DNA of 64,000 bases. It comes from Nocardia huaxiensis (GTDB taxonomy: Bacteria; Actinomycetota; Actinomycetes; Mycobacteriales; Mycobacteriaceae). How positions within the stretch are numbered: position 1 is the first letter of the stretch; each line of letters starts with the position of its first letter. Positions 53,008 to 62,268 of the stretch are shown here, in pieces. A model generated the notes under the pieces. That model was not told where the DNA came from, did no database searches, and worked only from the letters and a program-made list of their open reading frames with translations. The stretch covers positions 5,270,001 through 5,334,000 of the forward strand of contig NZ_CP059399.1 in NCBI RefSeq assembly GCF_013744875.1, written 5' to 3'. The translations under genes were made by a program, and so were the position numbers.

Positions 53008-53388
53008 TCAACCGCTCACGCCAGGGTCCATCGGCAACGTCAGGCAGAACGGATGCCCCGACGGATCGAGCAACACCCGCCACCGGTCCGGCGACGGTTG
53101 ATACTCCGGCTTCCGCGCACCGAGCGCCAGCGCCGCCGCCTCGGATTCATTCAGATCATTCACAAACAGATCGAGATGCATCTGCTTGGGCACAATACCC
53201 TCCGGCCACACCGGCGGCCGATGATCCTGGATCCGTTCGATAGTCAGATACAGGCTCTTTCCCCGCAGAACCACCGCATCGTCGGACTTGTACACGATCT
53301 CGAGCTCGAGCAACCGATGATAGAAATCGCCGAGCCCGGCCGGATCGTCACTGTCGAGCGAGATGGCACCCAGTCGCGCTATCGCCAT
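53008..53388 (-). CDS. VOC (glyoxalase/bleomycin-resistance fold) protein
   Basis: 126 residues from ATG 53388 (MAIARLGAIS); the longer start at 53466 would run across the flanking repeat zone. Two beta-alpha-beta-beta-beta modules typical of VOC proteins: LDSDDPAGLGDFYHRLLELE and MHLDLFVNDLNESEAAALAL, ending with RVLLDPSGHPFCL. Probably an enzyme or resistance protein of this fold; no substrate assigned. Flanked by two dyad repeats. Confidence 0.8.
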   Translation of the reverse strand: MAIARLGAISLDSDDPAGLGDFYHRLLELEIVYKSDDAVVLRGKSLYLTIERIQDHRPPVWPEGIVPKQMHLDLFVNDLNESEAAALALGARKPEYQPSPDRWRVLLDPSGHPFCLTLPMDPGVSG

Positions 53389-53849
53389 TCCGGATCCGCC
53401 GTCCTGGTCGTAGTTTCGAGTTCCACTGCGCCACAACCCTATAGCGAGTCCATCCACGGAGACCACCCCAATACGTCACTGTGACGTATCAACTGTGGGG
53501 AACCCGGCCAGGGGAGCGGCACGCGAAAGTGGTTCGACCCGATTCCAGCCCCGATCGGGCCACCGCGTGGAACTGGAAGATTTCCATCGAATCCGAGGTG
53601 CTGTGGCGAAACATTCTGGAGCGCCGATCAATTCGTCACATCACACCAACGGCCCGCACGCCGCACCGACGCCGCCCGCGGCAGAGGGGCTCAACAGTGG
53701 GTCGTACCGAAAACTGCGCAAAGCATGGAAATCGGTTGTCGCACAAAACCTTCGGCCGCTCCGGTGCACACCGTAAGAATGCCGATAATCCACACTATGT
53801 AAACCTGAAGACGTCAAAAATGTCGGTGCCCCCTGGCATACTCCTCGCC
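53389..53849. other. 461-base intergenic region, visibly lower GC
   Basis: Contains the second and most symmetric dyad repeat (53471-53489) and AT-richer sequence before the HNH gene. Frames of 93 codons and a long upstream extension of the HNH frame exist, but they have no coding signature and no good start, so I do not call genes. Confidence 0.5.
53471..53489. repeat. dyad repeat, copy 2 (19-base perfect palindrome)
   Basis: ATACGTCAC-T-GTGACGTAT is a perfect palindrome about a single base, 83 bases ahead of the VOC ATG. It contains the same 13-base core as copies 1 and 3. Confidence 0.7.
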
Positions 53850-54335
53850 ATGACGGAGCCGACGCCTAGCGAACTCCTGCTGTGTTCGCCAACGAAAGGT
53901 TGTGGTGAGTGGAAGCCCAGATCCCTTATGGCGCAGCCAGGTCCACGCGCACCACTCTGCTACGCCTGCTATCAACGTGCACGGCGAGCACGACAGGGAC
54001 CAGAGATAGCGCGCCGGGCAAATCTTTGGTCGAAATACCGAATCACCCCTGAGCATTACGACGAATTACGTCACCTCCAGGGCTATCGCTGTGCAATCTG
54101 TGGCATCCATGAGTCCGATATCAACACAGCCAAGGTTGGAGGTAGGCCCCGAAAGGACGGGCAGCCCCTGTCGAAAATGCCCTTGGCTGTCGATCATGAT
54201 CACTCAACGGGCGAAGTCCGCGGTCTACTTTGCCCGTCGTGCAACTTTGGTTTGGGAAAATTCGGAGACGATCCAGGGCGGCTGCTTGCGGCTGTTGACT
54301 ATCTCAAACTCTACGCTGCCCAGAACGATGACTAG
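53850..54335 (+). CDS. HNH endonuclease, phage endonuclease VII-like
   Basis: 161 residues from ATG 53850. The N-terminal CSPTKGCGEW ... CYACYQRARRAR forms a zinc-ribbon-like Cys set. The C-terminal nuclease core is CAICG, then VDHDHSTGEVRGLLCPSCNF, the recombination endonuclease VII signature with the metal-binding His-Asp-His and Cys pair. Base composition is less GC-rich than neighbours and codon use is looser, suggesting phage-derived acquisition. No phage structural genes are near. Flanked by dyad repeat copies 2 and 3. Confidence 0.8.
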   Translation: MTEPTPSELLLCSPTKGCGEWKPRSLMAQPGPRAPLCYACYQRARRARQGPEIARRANLWSKYRITPEHYDELRHLQGYRCAICGIHESDINTAKVGGRPRKDGQPLSKMPLAVDHDHSTGEVRGLLCPSCNFGLGKFGDDPGRLLAAVDYLKLYAAQNDD

Positions 54336-54423
54336 CGCTTGCTTCGATTGCGCAGTTGGAACACCGATCAGCCCAGCACTCCCCTCCCCTGGTGCTGGGC
54401 TTTTCCAAAATCCGCCGCGCTAA

Positions 54424-54436
54424 CGTCACAGTGACG
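54424..54436. repeat. dyad repeat CGTCACAGTGACG, copy 3
   Basis: Same 13-base core as 52949 and 53474 with the central base A (its complement). It lies after the HNH gene and 140 bases from the truncated monooxygenase. Confidence 0.65.
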
Positions 54437-54577
54437 GTATCGATGTCGTTGGGGGGAATCTGGCAGACTGCCATCGAATCGTAGAGCCTGGCGCGGTTGG
54501 TAGTAGGGCGCATGAACACGACTGCGGCCCGCAGGAGGAACCGCGAGCAGTCGGTTGGCTTGCGCCACGCGGGTACT

Positions 54578-55153
54578 TCAAGTCGGATGTAGTGGGTCTT
54601 GGCTGCACAGGGTGGCGACGGCGAGGTGGGCGCCGATGTGGGTGGTGTACTCGGATTCCGGGCCGAAGACGAGGCGGCGCACCGTGGAGTGCAGGCCGTC
54701 TGCTCCGATGATGAGGTCGAAGCGGCGGGGCTGGTTGTGCTCGAAGTCGACGTCTCCGTCGGCCGACATGGCGGTGATCGAATCGCCGAAGAGGTATTCG
54801 ACATCGGGACGGGTTGCTTCGTAATAGATTTCGCTGAGGTCGTCGCGCATGATCTCGATGTGCCGGTCGGTCTGGGCGCCGAAGATCTTGGCCAGGTCCA
54901 CTCGAACCGGCCGCCGCGCGCCTTCGCGGTGCAATGTCAGCCGGGTGGTGTCGGTGGCGTGCTGCTCGATCCGCTCGAGGGTTCCCATGCTGGCCGAGAT
55001 ATCCGTGGCCGGCCGATACAGGTCGACCGCGTGCCCGCCGGTTTTGCGTAGCGCCGGTGCGCGTTCCACGACGGTGACGGTGAAGCCGTACCTGGTGAGC
55101 CAATATGCCAGTACCGGCCCGGCGATGCTGGCGCCGGAGATGAGTATCCGCAT
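54578..55153 (-). pseudogene. truncated FAD-dependent monooxygenase
   Basis: Only the first 191 residues of a TetX/PHBH-type flavin monooxygenase remain, against about 400 usually. The N-terminal FAD site ISGASIAGPVLAYWL, the ERAP segment and the second motif RFDLIIGADGLHSTVRR are present. The frame then ends after HLAVATLCSQDPLHPT, missing the substrate and C-terminal domains. I found no continuation in other frames. It is divergent from a similarly broken P450, so a small biosynthetic cluster has probably decayed here. Confidence 0.75.
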
Positions 55154-55181
55154 GCGTGGTCTCCTTTAGTGGTGTGCCCTT

Positions 55182-56120
55182 GTGGGGGCAGGGCTTTCAC
55201 TGTCGGCGCTGTGCCGGTGTCGCGTCTTGAACGAATATTTCCCGCGGATCGGTCCGTCTTCAGAGTGGCTTGGTGCCGACTATGCGGTGGCGCGGGAGCT
55301 GTTCGCGGATGCGCGGGTCAGTGTGGACTATCGTGATCCGGGTTTTCCGCATATTCACGAGGGCATGAAGATGCTCGCCGATGGTCCGCGTTCCATGTTC
55401 AATACCGATGGGTCCGAGCATGCCCGGTATCGGCGGATGCTGGCCAAGCCGTTCACGCCCAAGCGGCTCGATATTTTGCGGCCGATGATTCAGCAGCATG
55501 TGGATCAACACCTCGATGTGATGCTCGCGGCGGGGAATTCCGCTGATCTGGCCGAGGCGTTCGCGTTGCCGGTGCCTTCGACGGTGATTTGCGAAATGCT
55601 GGGTGTCCCCTACGACAAGCATCGGTTCTTCCAGGAGCACACCGAGGTCGGGTTCAGTCTCACCTCCACTCCGGAGGAGAAGCAGCAGTCGATGGTGCTG
55701 CTGCTGGGGTTCTTGAACGAGCTGGTCGCCGCGAAGCTCGAGGCGCCCGGTGAGGATGCGCTGTCGGATCTGGCCGAGCATGTCCGGGCCGGTGAGCTGG
55801 AGGTGTGGGAGGCGGCGCTGCAGGGTCTGGGCATGCTGGTCGCTGGGCACGAGACGACCGCGAGCATGATCTGTCTGTCGGTGGCGGCCCTGCTGCAGGA
55901 GCCCGACAAGCTGGCGTTGGTTCGTGACGCGGTGGAGCCGAAGGTGCTCGGCAATGAGATCGACGAGTTGCTGCGCTACATGAGCATCGTGCATTCCGGG
56001 GTGCGTCGTGTCGCGCTGGCCGACATCGAGATCGGTGGTGAGCTCATCCGTGCCGGTGACGGCATCGTCGTCGAACTCCCCACCGCGAACTGGGACCCGA
56101 AGGTCTTCGACCACATGTGA
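55182..56120 (+). pseudogene. truncated cytochrome P450
   Basis: 312 residues of a bacterial P450 (CYP105/107-like) without either end. The I-helix oxygen motif AGHETT and the ExxR helix (DELLRYM) are present. The frame stops at NWDPKVFDHM, just before the FGxGxHxCxG haem-ligand loop, so no haem Cys exists. The N-terminal ~40 residues of the family are also missing; the start region (MGAGLSLSALCRCR) is unlike any P450. It cannot be an active P450. Confidence 0.8.
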
Positions 56121-56278
56121 CGGCTGTGGCCGAAGGCTATGTGCGAGTGCGGTCACCATTCGACCGTGACCGTCGACGGCGAGCCAGGGTGGCGGCGTGA
56201 ACCCCGCCGCTCCCCCACCCCGGCTCGCTGTTCGATGCGTATCGGTGTGCGGCCAATGTCGGTCGGCGCTGCGAGACT

Positions 56279-56881
56279 GTGGTGATGACGATGGGTCGTA
56301 TCCTCGCGTTCTACGAGCAGCACTCCCCCGGTAAGCGGGCGCACTTCCAGTCCCCGGCTACTGCCGCCGATTTCGAGGTCTTTCGCACGGCGTTTGGTGA
56401 ACCGTTCCCCGTGCAGCTGCTGCCGATCTACAGCGTGTGCAATGGAACCGGTCGTGACGGTGACTTCTTCGGTCATCGGCTGTTGAGTGTCGAGGAGATG
56501 ATCGACGAGCGGCGGCTGTGGAATTCGATCATCGAGGAGAGTGACGATCCGGACGAGGAGTACCACGACGTCATTGAAAGTGTCTCCCCCACACGGGTGA
56601 AGGCGCACTATTGGCATCCGGGGTGGGTGTCGTTCACCGCTGATTGGGGTGGTAATGGGTTCGCGGTGGATTTCGCGCCGGAACCTGCGGGCGTGCCTGG
56701 GCAGGTCATCAATTACGGCGCGGATGACGACTGGCGTGGGGTGATCGCGGGATCGGTCGATGAGTTCCTGGGGGTGCTGGTCGGGTATCTCGAGCGCGGA
56801 GCGTTCACCGTGGATCCGACGTACGGCACTGTCGATCTCGGGACGGATGGCGCGTGTCTCACGTCGGAGTTGATGCCCTGA
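56279..56881 (+). CDS. SMI1/KNR4 family protein
   Basis: About 200 residues, start GTG 56279 or the ATGs at 56285/56291. The SMI1/KNR4 (SUKH) pattern is visible: FRTAFGEPFPVQLLPIYSVCNG, DFFGHRLLSVEEM, WHPGWVSFTADWGGNGFAVD and DDWRGVIAGSVDEFL. SUKH proteins often serve as immunity proteins against polymorphic toxins or as general adaptors. No toxin gene lies beside it. It converges on the CBS gene. Confidence 0.8.
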   Translation: MVMTMGRILAFYEQHSPGKRAHFQSPATAADFEVFRTAFGEPFPVQLLPIYSVCNGTGRDGDFFGHRLLSVEEMIDERRLWNSIIEESDDPDEEYHDVIESVSPTRVKAHYWHPGWVSFTADWGGNGFAVDFAPEPAGVPGQVINYGADDDWRGVIAGSVDEFLGVLVGYLERGAFTVDPTYGTVDLGTDGACLTSELMP

Positions 56882-56890
56882 CGCCGGGAT

Positions 56891-57319
56891 TCACCCGTGG
56901 AGGTAGCGGACGAGGTGTTCGCGTTCGGTTTCCAGTTCGGAGATTTGGCTTTTGACTACGTCGCCGATGCTGACTATGCCGATCATGCGGCCGTTGTCGA
57001 GGACGGGGAGGTGGCGGATGCGGTGTTCGGTCATGGTGTGGTTGAGGGTGGCTACCTGGTCGGAGGGTGAGCAGGTGTGGACCGCGGCGGTCATGATGGC
57101 CGAGACGGGGCGGTCGAGGAGGTCGGCGCCTTCGGTGTGGAGGCGGCGGACTATGTCTCGTTCGGAGACTATGCCGGCTATGAGGGTGTTGTCGGGGGAA
57201 ACGATGACCGCGCCGACGTTTTGGATGGAGAGCAGTCGTAGCAGGTCGCGCACTGTTGCATCGGGTGCAATGGTGACGACGTCGTTTCCTTTGCGACGCA
57301 GGATTTCCGAGATACGCAT
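56891..57319 (-). CDS. two-CBS-domain protein
   Basis: 142 residues from ATG 57319, after a GGCGGTGGACAG leader; the longer frame is rejected. Two CBS repeats: VVTIAPDATVRDLLRLLSIQ ... GIVSERDIVRRL and VHTCSPSDQVATLNHTMTEH ... GIVSIGDVVKSQ. A stand-alone adenylate-sensing module, as in mycobacterial hypoxia-related CBS proteins. It lies 90 bases behind the flavin disulfide reductase on the same strand. Confidence 0.88.
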   Translation of the reverse strand: MRISEILRRKGNDVVTIAPDATVRDLLRLLSIQNVGAVIVSPDNTLIAGIVSERDIVRRLHTEGADLLDRPVSAIMTAAVHTCSPSDQVATLNHTMTEHRIRHLPVLDNGRMIGIVSIGDVVKSQISELETEREHLVRYLHG

Positions 57320-57409
57320 CTGTCCACCGCCCAACCGCTCGGACCATCGATGTCTATCAGGATGGCGGTTTTCCGAGCGGGTGAACAGCAACGATTCGGC
57401 AGTGGATGT

Positions 57410-58786
57410 CTAAACCGGACCGAGAGCGTCGAGGGCGGATTCGATGGCGCGGTGGAATGTCGGGTAGGCGTAGATCATGTCTCGCAGGGTGCTGGTGGGG
57501 ACTTCGGCGTGTACGGCGACCACGAGGGCGGACAGGACTTCGCCGCCGTCGGGACCGACGGAGGTGGCGCCGACCAGGACGCCGCGGTCGGTGTCCTCGA
57601 CGAGTTTGATCAGGCCCTGGTTGCCGGCTTTGTGCAGCCAGCCGCGGGTGGAGTCGGGCAGCTGAGCCAGGCCGGTGCGGATGGTCAGTCCCTGTTCGCG
57701 GGCTTGGGCTTCGGTGAGGCCGACCGCGCCGACTTCGGGATCGGTGAAGGTGACATGCGGCATGGCGTGGTATTCGGCGCCGGTGGTGTGCTGGTTGAGG
57801 ATGTCGGCGACCGCGATGCGCGCCTGGTACATGGAGGTGTGGGTGAAGGCGCCGCGGCCGGTGATGTCGCCGAGCGCCCAGACCTTGTCGGCGGCGCGCA
57901 ATCGGTCGTCAACGGGGATGGATTTCGCGGACTCGTCCAGGCCGAGGACGCCGATGCCGAGGGCTGCCAGGTCGGTGCGGCGGCCGGTGGCCACCAGCAG
58001 GCGGGTGGCGCGCACCTGCTCGCCGTTGTCGAGGTGGACGGTGAAGGTGGCGCCGTCGTGGTCGACGGTTGTCGCGTGGGCGCCGGTGCGCACGGAAATG
58101 CCTTCGCTGGTGAAGACTTTCGTGAGCAGTTCGGCGGCTTCGGGTTCGTCGTTGGGCAGCAGGCGGCGGCCGCCGAGCACGGTGACCTGTGCGCCGAAGC
58201 GGGCATAGATCTGCGCGAATTCGACGCCGACGGGGCCGCCGCCGAGCACGATCAGCGATGCGGGCACCTCGGTGACGGCGACCGCGTCCCGGTTGGTCCA
58301 GAACGGGGTGCCCTCGAGGCCGGGCAGCGGCGGTACCGCCGGGGCGGTACCGGGATTGAGCACGATGGCGCGGGCGGGATGGAAGACGCGCTCGCCGCTG
58401 TCGGTGCGCACGGTGACTTCACCGGGGGCGGTGATCGTGCCCCAGCCGCGCACGAACTGTCCGCCCGCCTTCTCGAAGCGTTCCACTGCGGCGCTGTCGT
58501 TCCAGTTGTCGGTGATCTCGTCGCGGATGCGTGCGGCGACGATCGTCCAGTCCGGGGTGACCGTGGCCGACCCGGCCAGCTCGTGTACCCGGCGTGCTTC
58601 GGCGACCACCCCGGCCGCGCGCACCATCGCTTTGGTGGGAACGCAGGCGTAGTACGGGCATTCGCCGCCCAGTAGCCGCCCGTCCACCCCGATCACCGAC
58701 AGGCCGGCCTGCGCGAGCCGGGTCGCGGCGTCCTCCCCGCCCGGACCCATCCCGACAACTACGACATCCACGCTTTCGGCAGCCAT
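57410..58786 (-). CDS. pyridine nucleotide-disulfide oxidoreductase
   Basis: 458 residues, FAD and NAD(P)H-dependent. GMGPGGEDAATRLAQAG binds FAD, the redox disulfide is in GGECPYYACVPTKA (CxxxxC), LGGGPVGVEFAQIYARFG binds the nucleotide and WALGDITGRGAFTH closes the FAD site. At the C-terminus the usual HPT is YPT (IYAYPTFHRAIE), as in mercuric-reductase and quinone-reductase relatives, so it is not a standard lipoamide dehydrogenase. ATG start. Confidence 0.87.
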   Translation of the reverse strand: MAAESVDVVVVGMGPGGEDAATRLAQAGLSVIGVDGRLLGGECPYYACVPTKAMVRAAGVVAEARRVHELAGSATVTPDWTIVAARIRDEITDNWNDSAAVERFEKAGGQFVRGWGTITAPGEVTVRTDSGERVFHPARAIVLNPGTAPAVPPLPGLEGTPFWTNRDAVAVTEVPASLIVLGGGPVGVEFAQIYARFGAQVTVLGGRRLLPNDEPEAAELLTKVFTSEGISVRTGAHATTVDHDGATFTVHLDNGEQVRATRLLVATGRRTDLAALGIGVLGLDESAKSIPVDDRLRAADKVWALGDITGRGAFTHTSMYQARIAVADILNQHTTGAEYHAMPHVTFTDPEVGAVGLTEAQAREQGLTIRTGLAQLPDSTRGWLHKAGNQGLIKLVEDTDRGVLVGATSVGPDGGEVLSALVVAVHAEVPTSTLRDMIYAYPTFHRAIESALDALGPV

Positions 58787-58898
58787 CGCCGCTCCTTTGT
58801 TCGTCCGCAGGTGTCCTCCACGCTAGTGCGCGCCGGGCACGTGGCTGCGACGACCGGGCGGGCTGTCGGTGTGTGCCACTCACAAGCTCGGGGTGGTG

Positions 58899-60194
58899 TC
58901 AGCCCCGGGGGTGCGGGGCTTCGAAGGTGAAGATGCGGCCGCCGACGAGGATCTGAGTCCCGGGTGCGAGTGTGGCGGGATGGCCGGGGACCGCGCGCGT
59001 CCAGTCCGCATGCCCTGGCGGGCGCAGGTGCGTGCCGTTGGCGGAGCCGCGATCGAGGACGGTCACATCCCAGTCGACGAGCCGGATTTCGGTGTGCACG
59101 CGCGACATTCCGGCGGAGGCGTCGTCGATGCGCACGGCGGTCGCGCCACGGCGCACCTGTTCGGAGCGGTGCGGTTCGCGGCCGATCACGAGGTCGGCAT
59201 CAAGGGGGTACGCGGTGCCGTCGTCGAGCAGCAGCCGCCCCAGCGGCGGCCGGACACCTGACCGCGCCGCAGTGTTCGAATGGTCGACAGGAATTCCGCA
59301 TCCGGTGCAAGTGTGCACTCGCGGGTCATTGAGATGCCCTCGCGCGCACAGGAATCCGCGCACGGTAACGGCAGGTCGCGCGGCGGTCTCCGGTGTTGCG
59401 GTGGGCGGTCGCGGCATGGGATCTCCGCCGCGCTGCTGCGGCACGAATTGCGCGGGCGTCGACGCGCCGGTCCGCTCCGCTGCGGGGGCACCACGATTCG
59501 GTCTGTTCGGACTCCCGGGTGCCGACTGTGCGTCGGGCGCAGGGGTGTTCGGCGGCGCGGACGCCGACGGTGCGGTGGAATGCGGTGTTTCGGGAGCCGA
59601 GCGCGCGGCGGGGATTGCAGTTACTGCGGGTGTGCGCGTCGTGCTGGATTGGTGCGGGCTGGACGGGAATTCGATCTTGCCGGGCAGCCACAGGACCGCG
59701 CCGCTGCCGGGCATGCGGCCGGAGTGCAGCGACCACACGCCGGGTTCGGGCAGGGTGGTGCGGGGTGTGGTGTCGTCGATGAACAGGGCGGCGGCGCGGT
59801 CGGGGGCGGGAAAGACGACGCGGTCGATGCTGAAGCCGGCGTTGCGGCCGTGCAGGATTTCGCGGTGGTCGGTGCCGTCGAGGACGGCGGTGATGCCGCC
59901 GTGCAGGAAGATCGCCATGGCGCGGGTGCCGGGGGTGAGGACACCGAATTCGACCGATTCCTCGTCCTCGCGACCCATCAGCCAGGTGGTGGCCAGGCGG
60001 GCGAATGTGCGCCCGGTGCGCCGGGTTTCGCGGGAGGAGGATTCGCGCACCAACTCCTCCAGGGTGTCGAGCACCGACACCGCCCGTGAGGCCGCGGTCA
60101 CCGGACCGGCCTCCCGGTGCGCGACCACCACGACCACTCCGTCCACGCACGCGACCGGATGCTCGCCGGGCACCACCTCCACCCGCCCCCTCAT
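58899..60194 (-). CDS. FHA-domain protein with zinc ribbon
   Basis: 431 residues. The first ~185 residues form a domain I do not recognise firmly, with some likeness to a degenerate phosphatase-type fold (VACVDGVVVVVAHREAGPVT, MAIFLHGGITAVLDG). A Pro/Ala/Ser-rich linker follows to about 290, then a short zinc ribbon (CARGHLNDPRVHTCTGCG) and a C-terminal FHA domain (LVIGREPHRSE, GMSRVHTEIRL, DRGSANGTHLRPPG). FHA domains bind phosphothreonine, so it probably acts in Ser/Thr-kinase signalling. Such N-terminal domains occur beside type VII secretion genes; none is seen here. Confidence 0.78.
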   Translation of the reverse strand: MRGRVEVVPGEHPVACVDGVVVVVAHREAGPVTAASRAVSVLDTLEELVRESSSRETRRTGRTFARLATTWLMGREDEESVEFGVLTPGTRAMAIFLHGGITAVLDGTDHREILHGRNAGFSIDRVVFPAPDRAAALFIDDTTPRTTLPEPGVWSLHSGRMPGSGAVLWLPGKIEFPSSPHQSSTTRTPAVTAIPAARSAPETPHSTAPSASAPPNTPAPDAQSAPGSPNRPNRGAPAAERTGASTPAQFVPQQRGGDPMPRPPTATPETAARPAVTVRGFLCARGHLNDPRVHTCTGCGIPVDHSNTAARSGVRPPLGRLLLDDGTAYPLDADLVIGREPHRSEQVRRGATAVRIDDASAGMSRVHTEIRLVDWDVTVLDRGSANGTHLRPPGHADWTRAVPGHPATLAPGTQILVGGRIFTFEAPHPRG

Positions 60195-60527
60195 GCGCTC
60201 TCCCCCAGTCCTTTCCGCCCTCGGGGCCCGCGGATCGTCGCGCGGGTCGCGGCCCTGGCGTGGCGACCGCGGATTCGATTCGCCGCGCCCGCCCGGGGAT
60301 CGGAGGCGTGGGCCGCCTCGATCGCGGACGTTCCCGGCTCATGCTTGGGCATGTGCATCGCCCCCCGTTCGGCCGCGCCGGTCTGCGTGCACTGCCCGCA
60401 TTTGCCGGATGGTACCCGCCGGGGCCGGTGTGGCGCTGGCCGTCGAGGTGTTGGGCGGCAGGCGAATCCGCGGCGCGACCATGCGATCACGCGAAGCTGC
60501 CACCTGGAGTCATAGGGAGGACGTACC
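60195..60527. other. 333-base intergenic region
   Basis: Lies between the leftward FHA gene and the rightward receiver-domain gene; it should hold both promoters. Very GC-rich first half. No convincing gene, repeat or RNA seen. Confidence 0.45.
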
Positions 60528-60947
60528 ATGCGGGGCGTGGCCGATGCGAAACGTCCCGCCGCGGTGCGGGTGCTCGTGTACAGCAATGATGCCGATACCC
60601 GGAGCCAGGTGATGCTGGCCCTGGGCAGGCGGCCGCACCCGGAGTTGCCGCCGATCGAGTATGTCGAGGTGGCGACGGGGCCGATCGTGGTGGAGCAGGT
60701 GGACGACCGGCAGTGGGATCTGCTGATCCTCGATGGTGAGTCCGCGCCCACCGGCGGGCTGGGGTTGGCCAAGCAGCTCAAGGACGAAATCTCGGACTGC
60801 CCACCGATTGTCGTGCTCACCGGCCGTCCCGATGATGCGTGGCTGGCGAACTGGTCGCGTGCCGAGGCCGCGGTCTCTCATCCCATCGATCCGATCCGGC
60901 TCACCGATGCCGTGCTCGGGGTGCTCCGGAATCGTTCCGCCGCCTGA
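60528..60947 (+). CDS. receiver-domain protein upstream of nuo (Rv3143-like)
   Basis: 139 residues, a single response-regulator receiver: VRVLVYSNDADTRSQV, phosphorylation Asp in DLLILDGESAP, Thr in PIVVLTGRP. No output domain. The Lys position near the end reads AVSHPIDP instead of the usual K-P, so signalling may differ from the canonical switch. In M. tuberculosis Rv3143 occupies the same place before nuoA. It may adjust respiration. Confidence 0.82.
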   Translation: MRGVADAKRPAAVRVLVYSNDADTRSQVMLALGRRPHPELPPIEYVEVATGPIVVEQVDDRQWDLLILDGESAPTGGLGLAKQLKDEISDCPPIVVLTGRPDDAWLANWSRAEAAVSHPIDPIRLTDAVLGVLRNRSAA

Positions 60948-61258
60948 TCTTTCGAGCACCCGTTCACCAGGGCGTTCGCTGCGCGCACGACAATTCGTGA
61001 TTACGTCTTTTCGGTCATAAAAGACCGTTCCGAATTCGATCAAACGCGTCCGCGAAACGTCCTGTATCTTCTCGGCTGAGTTGTAGTCTGTGCCGTAGCT
61101 CACACCGGGCACGGGAGATGCATCATGAAAACGCATCGCTGACATCGTCGTAGCCCCGCACGCGCAGCCCATGCCTCGCGGACGACGAGGGTCTCCCACG
61201 CCCGGGGCAGCTGCCGTCCGTAGTGCGTCGTCCAGCTCGCAGGAGGGGTAGTGCTGTT
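60948..61258. promoter_or_regulatory. nuo operon upstream region
   Basis: 311 bases ahead of nuoA. An inverted repeat GTCTTTT (61005-61011)/AAAAGAC (61019-61025) with a 7-base spacer lies in AT-rich sequence and could end the Rv3143-like transcript or bind a regulator. The rest is a probable long leader. No gene seen. Confidence 0.5.
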
Positions 61259-61639
61259 GTGAATATCGAGGTGCCAACCCTCGTCCTCGGTGCGGTAGCC
61301 GCCGGGTTCGGGGTCTTCTCCATCATTTTGGCGGCCCTCGTCGGTCCCAAACGCTACAACCGGGCCAAGCTCGAAGCCTACGAATGCGGTATCGAACCCA
61401 CCCCGCACGCCATTGCGGGCGGACCGGGAAATGCTGCCGGACAACGCTTTCCGGTGAAGTACTACCTCACCGCCATGTTGTTCATCATCTTCGACATCGA
61501 GATCGTGTTCCTCTACCCGTGGGCCGTGCACTTCGACGCCCTGGGTGTGTTCGGGCTGGCCGCCATGGCGCTGTTCATCTTCAACGTCTCGGTCGCCTAC
61601 GCCTACGAGTGGAAACGCGGCGGGCTCAGCTGGGATTGA
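61259..61639 (+). CDS. nuoA: NADH-quinone oxidoreductase subunit A
   Basis: 126 residues from GTG 61259, with AGGAGGGG about ten bases upstream. Membrane subunit of complex I with three helices. The loop ending YECGIEPTP carries the Cys of the quinone-site loop, and [13 protein letters not shown] is the second helix signature. Confidence 0.93.
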   Translation: MNIEVPTLVLGAVAAGFGVFSIILAALVGPKRYNRAKLEAYECGIEPTPHAIAGGPGNAAGQRFPVKYYLTAMLFIIFDIEIVFLYPWAVHFDALGVFGLAAMALFIFNVSVAYAYEWKRGGLSWD

Positions 61640-61713
61640 TTGGCGCCAGGGGGAATTCGAAATCTGTCACCCCGCGCTCGCGGGGTCCAGCCGCACAGGA
61701 GATGTAGTCCGAC

Positions 61714-62268
61714 ATGGGTCTCGAAGAGAAACTGCCCAGCGGGTTCCTGCTGAGCACGGTAGAAGGATTGGCCGGCTATCTGCGCAAGAGTTCGCTGTGG
61801 CCGGCCACGTTCGGCCTCGCGTGCTGCGCGATCGAGATGATGGCCACCGGCGGCGGGCGATTCGACATCGCCCGCTTCGGCATGGAGGCGTTCCGCGCCT
61901 CCCCGCGCCAGGCCGATCTGATGATCGTGGCGGGCCGGGTCAGCCAGAAGATGGCCCCGGTACTGCGCCAGGTCTACGACCAGATGACCGAACCGAAATG
62001 GGTGCTCGCCATGGGCGTGTGCGCCTCCTCGGGCGGCATGTTCAACAACTACGCCATCGTGCAGGGCGTCGACCACGTGGTCCCGGTCGACATCTACCTG
62101 CCCGGCTGCCCGCCGCGGCCGGAGATGCTGTTGAACGCGATCCTGAAGCTGCACGAGAAGATTCAGGAATCCCCGCTCGGCGTCAACCGCGCCGAAGCCA
62201 TCGCCGCCGCCGAGGCCGCCGCGCTCGCCAGCACCCCCACCATTCAGCTGAAGGGGCTGCTGCGATGA
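61714..62268 (+). CDS. nuoB: NADH-quinone oxidoreductase subunit B
   Basis: 184 residues. Holds the N2 [4Fe-4S] cluster that passes electrons to quinone. The cluster cysteines are in GLACCAIEM (adjacent pair), GVCASSGG and GCPPRPE. Its stop overlaps the nuoC ATG. Confidence 0.95.
   Translation: MGLEEKLPSGFLLSTVEGLAGYLRKSSLWPATFGLACCAIEMMATGGGRFDIARFGMEAFRASPRQADLMIVAGRVSQKMAPVLRQVYDQMTEPKWVLAMGVCASSGGMFNNYAIVQGVDHVVPVDIYLPGCPPRPEMLLNAILKLHEKIQESPLGVNRAEAIAAAEAAALASTPTIQLKGLLR

Noticed and set aside
53481..53849. N-terminal extension of the HNH frame and a 93-codon frame
   Set aside because: Start lies inside the palindromic repeat and the codon use is random; ATG 53850 gives the expected nuclease length.
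55182..56120. Functional cytochrome P450
   Set aside because: The haem-ligand Cys loop is absent; classed as a pseudogene despite a long open frame.
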